Shown here: positions 60,459-64,000 of the stretch, piece by piece | How positions within the stretch are numbered: the first letter of the stretch is position 1 | Layout of the letters: the number at the start of each line of letters is the position of its first letter | Source of the DNA: VXLM01 sp034421575 | GTDB lineage: Bacteria > Chloroflexota > Dehalococcoidia > Lucifugimonadales > VXLM01 | Reading direction: 5' to 3' | NCBI GenBank assembly: GCA_034421575.1 | Contig: DAOUKG010000017.1 | Span: forward strand, 43,556 to 107,555 | DNA: 64,000 nt | The notes under the pieces: generated by a model | The model's database searches: none | Told to the model about the DNA's origin: nothing | What the model saw: the letters and a program-made list of their open reading frames with translations, nothing else | Position numbers and translations under genes: made by a program

Positions 60459-61790
60459 CTATCCCATCATCTTCATCAGGTCGCGCATTCCCCGCTTCGA
60501 CGACATCTGACGCATCATCCTGCGCGTCCGCTTGAATTGGTTCAATAGCTGGTTCACATCCCTCGGCGTCGTCCCGCTGCCCTGCGCGATCCGCCGCCTT
60601 CTTCTCCCGTTTATGATCTCCGGTCGCGCCCGCTCCTGCGGCGTCATCGAGAAGACGATGGCCTCCGTACGCTTCAACTGCTTCTCCGTCAGGTCCTCGG
60701 ACGGCATCTTGCCCTTCAGGCCCGGCATTCCCGGCAGCATGTCGAGGACCTGGCCGATACCTCCCATGTTCCTCACCTGCTCTAGCTGGTCGAGGAAGTC
60801 GTTCAGGTCGAACGTGGCCTGCCGCATCTTCTTTTCGAGCGCCGCCGCCTCATCCTCGTCATACGCCGCCTGCGTCTTCTCGATGAGCGTCAGCATGTCG
60901 CCCATGCCGAGAATGCGCGACGCCAGCCGGTCCGGATGAAACTCCTCCAGCGCGTCGACGCCCTCGCCCGTAGCAATGAACTTGATAGGCACGCCGGTGA
61001 CCGACACGATTGAGAGCGCCGCTCCACCTCTTGCGTCGCCATCCAGCTTGGAGAGCACCAGCCCCGTCACTCCAATCCTCTCGTGGAACTCCTTCGCCGC
61101 GTTCACCGCGTCCTGCCCCGTCATCGCGTCCACGACCAGAAGCGTCTCGACCGGCGAGACGGCCTCCTTCACTTCCTCCAATTCTGACATCAGATCGTCG
61201 TCGATCTGCGTCCGTCCCGCCGTATCCACAATCGCCCACGTCGCGCCAACCTCCCCGGCTCGCTTCACTCCCTCCCGCGCCACCTTCGGGGTTGGATTCG
61301 ACGTTCCCTCCTCGTACACCTCCACGTCGATCCGCCTGCCGAGCGTCTGAAGCTGGTCGATAGCCGCCGGACGGTACAGGTCCGCCGCAACCAGCACGGG
61401 TAGCTGCCCCGCCTGCTTCAGGTGCCGCGCAATCTTGGCCGATGTCGTCGTCTTGCCCGACCCGTTCAGCCCGATCATCAGGATCACCGACGGGGCCGTC
61501 GGCCCCGGCACGACCTTGTTGTCACCGCCGTCGAGGATGGCCGTAAGCTCCTCATTCGTGATCTTGACGACCTGCTGCCCCGGACTCAGGCTCTGGAGCA
61601 CGTCTTCCGACAGCGCCCGCTCCCTAATCTTCCCCACGAACGACCGCGCCACCCGGAAATTCACGTCCGCTTCCAGCAGCGCCATGCGAATCTCCCGCAG
61701 CGCCTCATCCACGTCGCGCTCCGTCAACCGCCCCTGGTTCCCCAGCCGGTTGAAGACCCCATTCAGCTTTTCCGTCAAAGACTCAAACAT
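60459..61790 (-). CDS. ffh: Signal recognition particle protein Ffh
   Basis: A 443-residue SRP54-type GTPase. An N-domain helical bundle covers residues 1-85. The G-domain has GLNGSGKTTTSAKIA (P-loop, about 105-119), DTAGRTQIDDDLMSEL and LSKLDGDARGGAAL. The Met-rich M-domain follows from about residue 300 (NMGGIGQVLDMLPGMPG, then RRRRIAQGSGT, RRMMRQMSSKRGMRDLMKMMG). It binds SRP RNA and signal sequences of membrane proteins. A convergent small RNA unit ends 6 bases from its stop. Confidence 0.97.
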   Translation of the reverse strand: MFESLTEKLNGVFNRLGNQGRLTERDVDEALREIRMALLEADVNFRVARSFVGKIRERALSEDVLQSLSPGQQVVKITNEELTAILDGGDNKVVPGPTAPSVILMIGLNGSGKTTTSAKIARHLKQAGQLPVLVAADLYRPAAIDQLQTLGRRIDVEVYEEGTSNPTPKVAREGVKRAGEVGATWAIVDTAGRTQIDDDLMSELEEVKEAVSPVETLLVVDAMTGQDAVNAAKEFHERIGVTGLVLSKLDGDARGGAALSIVSVTGVPIKFIATGEGVDALEEFHPDRLASRILGMGDMLTLIEKTQAAYDEDEAAALEKKMRQATFDLNDFLDQLEQVRNMGGIGQVLDMLPGMPGLKGKMPSEDLTEKQLKRTEAIVFSMTPQERARPEIINGRRRRRIAQGSGTTPRDVNQLLNQFKRTRRMMRQMSSKRGMRDLMKMMG

Positions 61791-62247
61791 AAATGCTCAT
61801 CCCCCCGTCACAGGATACTGAAGAAACCCAGAGAAAATCCGCTCACCCTGAGCCTGTCGAAGGGCCTCCGAAGACTCATAAGTCGGTAGTCTTATACCAA
61901 TTCAATTTGAATACACCATGAAGCTGTCATTCCCGCGAAAGCGGGAATCTATTCCTCATAGAGAGTATATGTGTATCCGACTCTGGATTCCCGCTTTCGC
62001 GGGAATGACGGGAAATGTCAACACGCCCCAAAAGGCGGCCAAAGAAACTCCGTTCACCCTGAGCCTGTCGAAGGGTCTCCCCTGACCCTTAAGTCGATAG
62101 CCTTACTCTACCATACGACCACACACGGAAAATCGTTCTCAACCTTAAGGCCCCTTCGCGGTTCCAAAGTTCAGATCACGCCTCGGACTAGCCGTCGAAC
62201 TGACGCGGATCACCGCGCCACCCCCGAACCTCCAACCCTAACCCCCG
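61791..62247. repeat. Intergenic repeats with 84-bp repeat copy C
   Basis: 61926-62009 is an 84-bp GTCATTCCCGCG element almost identical to the copy at 10881, 51 kb away. Two CACCCTGAGCCTGTCGAAGG fragments lie at about 61845 and 62056. 62090-62247 shows nothing recognisable. Confidence 0.8.
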
Positions 62248-63657
62248 CTACCCCTCCTCCTCTGCCAGCATATCCAGCAGCGCCATCCCCAGGAACGCCG
62301 CGCTCCCAAGTAGCTCCGTCTCGACGTACTCCAATCTATCGTCCGGCGTGTGGATACGCGAAAAGTCCTCGCCAAGGAAGAAGATGTGGTCGATGCCCGC
62401 CTCTTGGAACGGGGCGTGATCGCTGCTGCCCCAGTCCATGGTGTAGCGTATCCTGATGTCGATGCCCTGCCCCTCGGCATACGACTCCACCATTCTCTGA
62501 AGGCTCGACGTTCCAAGCGTCGCCGTCTGCGGCCCCGACCCCAGCGCGTCGAAATTCATCATCGCCACCGTCGAGTCGATCTCGTCCTCCGAGAGCTGTC
62601 CGACGTAGTGTTCGCTGCCGTATAGTCCCAGTTCCTCCGCTCCGAACCCGATGAACCGCACCGTGAACGGGTATTCCCTGTCCGCTATCTCTCGCGCGAT
62701 CGTCAGCAGCGTCGCGATCCCGGAGCCGTTGTCGTTCGCGCCCGGAACTTCCGGCACGGTGTCGTAGTGCCCGCCGAGCACGACGACCCGCCCGTCGCCC
62801 GCCGTACCCGGCTTGTCTGCAATGACGTTCTGAGACCCCTCGGTGTATTCGAGGCTGATCGCCGCAGTAACGGGGCCGGTCTCCACCATCTCCCTGAGCA
62901 TCACCCCGTCCTCCTGCGTGATCGCCACTGCGGGTACCGTCTCTTCCGAAAGCGCCCCCACGAACAGGTCCGGCTCATTGTTGTAGATGATCGCGCCCAC
63001 CGCGCCGGCCTTGACGACCTCCGACACCTTCGCGGCGAACGTGATCTCGCCACGTTCGATCAGCGCGATCTTGCCGTCAAGGCCCTCGCTTGGTATGTCG
63101 TCCGGCCGCGCCTTACCTACAACTGCAACTTCCGCCGTCACCTTCCCAACCGCGGTCATCAACATCGGGAACGCCGGGATATCCAACATCTCCGGCTCGA
63201 CGACGCTCAGCAATCGGCCTGAGGACGAGATCGACTGGACCTTGAAGGGCTGCAGCGACGCCTCGTAGCCCAGTGAGGCGAACTCGTCCCGCAGGTACTC
63301 CGCAGCCGCCACCTCCTCTTCCGTACCACTCGATCGCGGGCTGAGCTCGTTGGTCAGGTACTCCAGCGTCTCCATGGCAGCCGCGCCCAGCCGCTCGACT
63401 TGCGGGATCCCAGATACAGCCTCCCGCTCGACAGTCGGGATGACCGCCTGCGTGGTCGGTGTGGACGTGGGACTCGGCGGGACAGTCGTCGGCGTAGGCG
63501 GTGGCTCCGGCGTGACGGTCGGAAGCGTCGCCGTACTCGTAGCCGTCGGCGGCTCCGGTATGACCGTGGGCGCGGGGTCCGAGCCGCACGCAACTAGCGC
63601 AAGCGCAAAGACCCCCATCATGAACAGGGCTGGGTTACGAAAACCTTGTGAAATCAA
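62248..63657 (-). CDS. M28-family metallopeptidase lipoprotein with PA domain
   Basis: A 469-residue exported protein. A signal peptide with lipobox ALVAC at about residues 20-24 is followed by a Thr/Pro linker to about residue 75. A PA insert covers about 165-265. The M28 zinc site comprises His and Asp in LGGHYDTVPEVPGANDNGSG, the Glu pair in GFGAEELGLYGSEHY, Asp in MMNFDALGSG and His in RIHTPDDRLEY. It is probably an aminopeptidase on the outer membrane face. TTG 63657 with AGGAGA upstream is preferred over the frame start at 63705. Confidence 0.9.
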   Translation of the reverse strand: MISQGFRNPALFMMGVFALALVACGSDPAPTVIPEPPTATSTATLPTVTPEPPPTPTTVPPSPTSTPTTQAVIPTVEREAVSGIPQVERLGAAAMETLEYLTNELSPRSSGTEEEVAAAEYLRDEFASLGYEASLQPFKVQSISSSGRLLSVVEPEMLDIPAFPMLMTAVGKVTAEVAVVGKARPDDIPSEGLDGKIALIERGEITFAAKVSEVVKAGAVGAIIYNNEPDLFVGALSEETVPAVAITQEDGVMLREMVETGPVTAAISLEYTEGSQNVIADKPGTAGDGRVVVLGGHYDTVPEVPGANDNGSGIATLLTIAREIADREYPFTVRFIGFGAEELGLYGSEHYVGQLSEDEIDSTVAMMNFDALGSGPQTATLGTSSLQRMVESYAEGQGIDIRIRYTMDWGSSDHAPFQEAGIDHIFFLGEDFSRIHTPDDRLEYVETELLGSAAFLGMALLDMLAEEEG

Positions 63658-64000
63658 CCGGTTCTCCTGAGGCGCGGACCGACACCGCTCATAGAGGATG
63701 CTCAAAAGGGACCCCGTTCACCCTGAGCAGCGTCACGCCCCGTTCGGCCTGAGCTTGTCGAAGGGCGCACGGGGCCGCGCAGGGGTTGTCAATAGCTGCC
63801 TTGAACACGACCTCTTTTCCCCCTGCGCTCTCTGTGTTCTCTGCGGTAAATCCTCTTGGTCCCGTTCGGCCTGAGCCTGTCGAAGGCCCTCTTATCCCCT
63901 CTCCCGTCGTGGGCTGACAGGGGTAGGTAAAATCGGATTGCAAGTACAACTGAGTAGCTGTCATGCCCCCCGAGTGCCTGTCATTCCGACCGTAGGGAGG
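63658..64000. repeat. Intergenic repeats at the right edge
   Basis: No gene is seen. It contains GTTCACCCTGAGCAGCGTCA, two GCCTGTCGAAGG or GCTTGTCGAAGG fragments, a CTCTCTGTGTTCTCTGCGG tract (63827-63845) and a CTCTCCCGTCGTGGGCTGACAGGGG junction near 63900. The junction joins the CTCTCCC hairpin family to the GCTGACAGGGGTAGG fragment also seen at 44212. Confidence 0.65.

Overview
The window looks like chromosomal DNA of a high-GC bacterium, probably a Chloroflexota of the Dehalococcoidia/SAR202 kind. This is inferred from gene content: alternative complex III with a split actB, AddAB and YhaO/YhaN repair genes, lipoproteins with Thr/Pro linkers, and intergenic spaces packed with short dispersed palindromic repeats. 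No rRNA, tRNA, CRISPR array, integrase or transposase gene was seen. The left edge cuts a gene.

Layout. 1-5.1 kb: the end of a secreted multi-cohesin protein, two small unknown genes (one helix-turn-helix, phage-like) and an FG-GAP/ASPIC lipoprotein. 5.1-10.8 kb: a GyrI-like protein, a Ser/Thr kinase-ATPase fusion, an acetyltransferase, a higBA toxin-antitoxin pair, a methyltransferase and an SGNH-like protein with altered catalytic residues. 11-27 kb: a replication and recombination block with recO, recR, ybaB and dnaX (plus ybeY), then on the other strand addB-addA and yhaO-yhaN. 27.8-33.9 kb: a Bax-inhibitor-like membrane protein, a DtxR-type regulator, an SxtJ-like/carbamoyltransferase/DUF5989 cassette, and an antitoxin beside a decayed toxin. 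34-42 kb: one minus-strand operon for alternative complex III (ActA, ActB in two parts, two NrfD subunits, ActD, ActE), with a clear promoter. 42.2-44.1 kb: an aldo/keto reductase and a DUF502 protein.

44.7-50.8 kb is a six-gene minus-strand signalling cassette: STAS antagonist, response regulator, response regulator fused to a SpoIIE-type phosphatase, RsbW-like kinase, periplasmic-binding lipoprotein and a TorS-like histidine kinase. The order suggests that extracellular ligand sensing is wired to partner switching. 51-64 kb holds an RRM protein, a GyrI-like protein, an M16 protease, ribF, a class V aminotransferase, two AT-richer membrane proteins, an HpcH/HpaI aldolase, a VOC protein, ffh and an M28 peptidase.

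Two things stand out outside the proteins. Next to ffh, on the other strand, is a transcription unit of about 165 nt. It has a near-consensus promoter, competing helices, a 12-nt match to the 16S rRNA 3' tail placed before a 10-codon reading frame, and a strong terminator. The intergenic spaces also form a layered set of small repeat families that have inserted into one another, including a 391-bp element with 16-bp inverted ends and a 6-bp target duplication.
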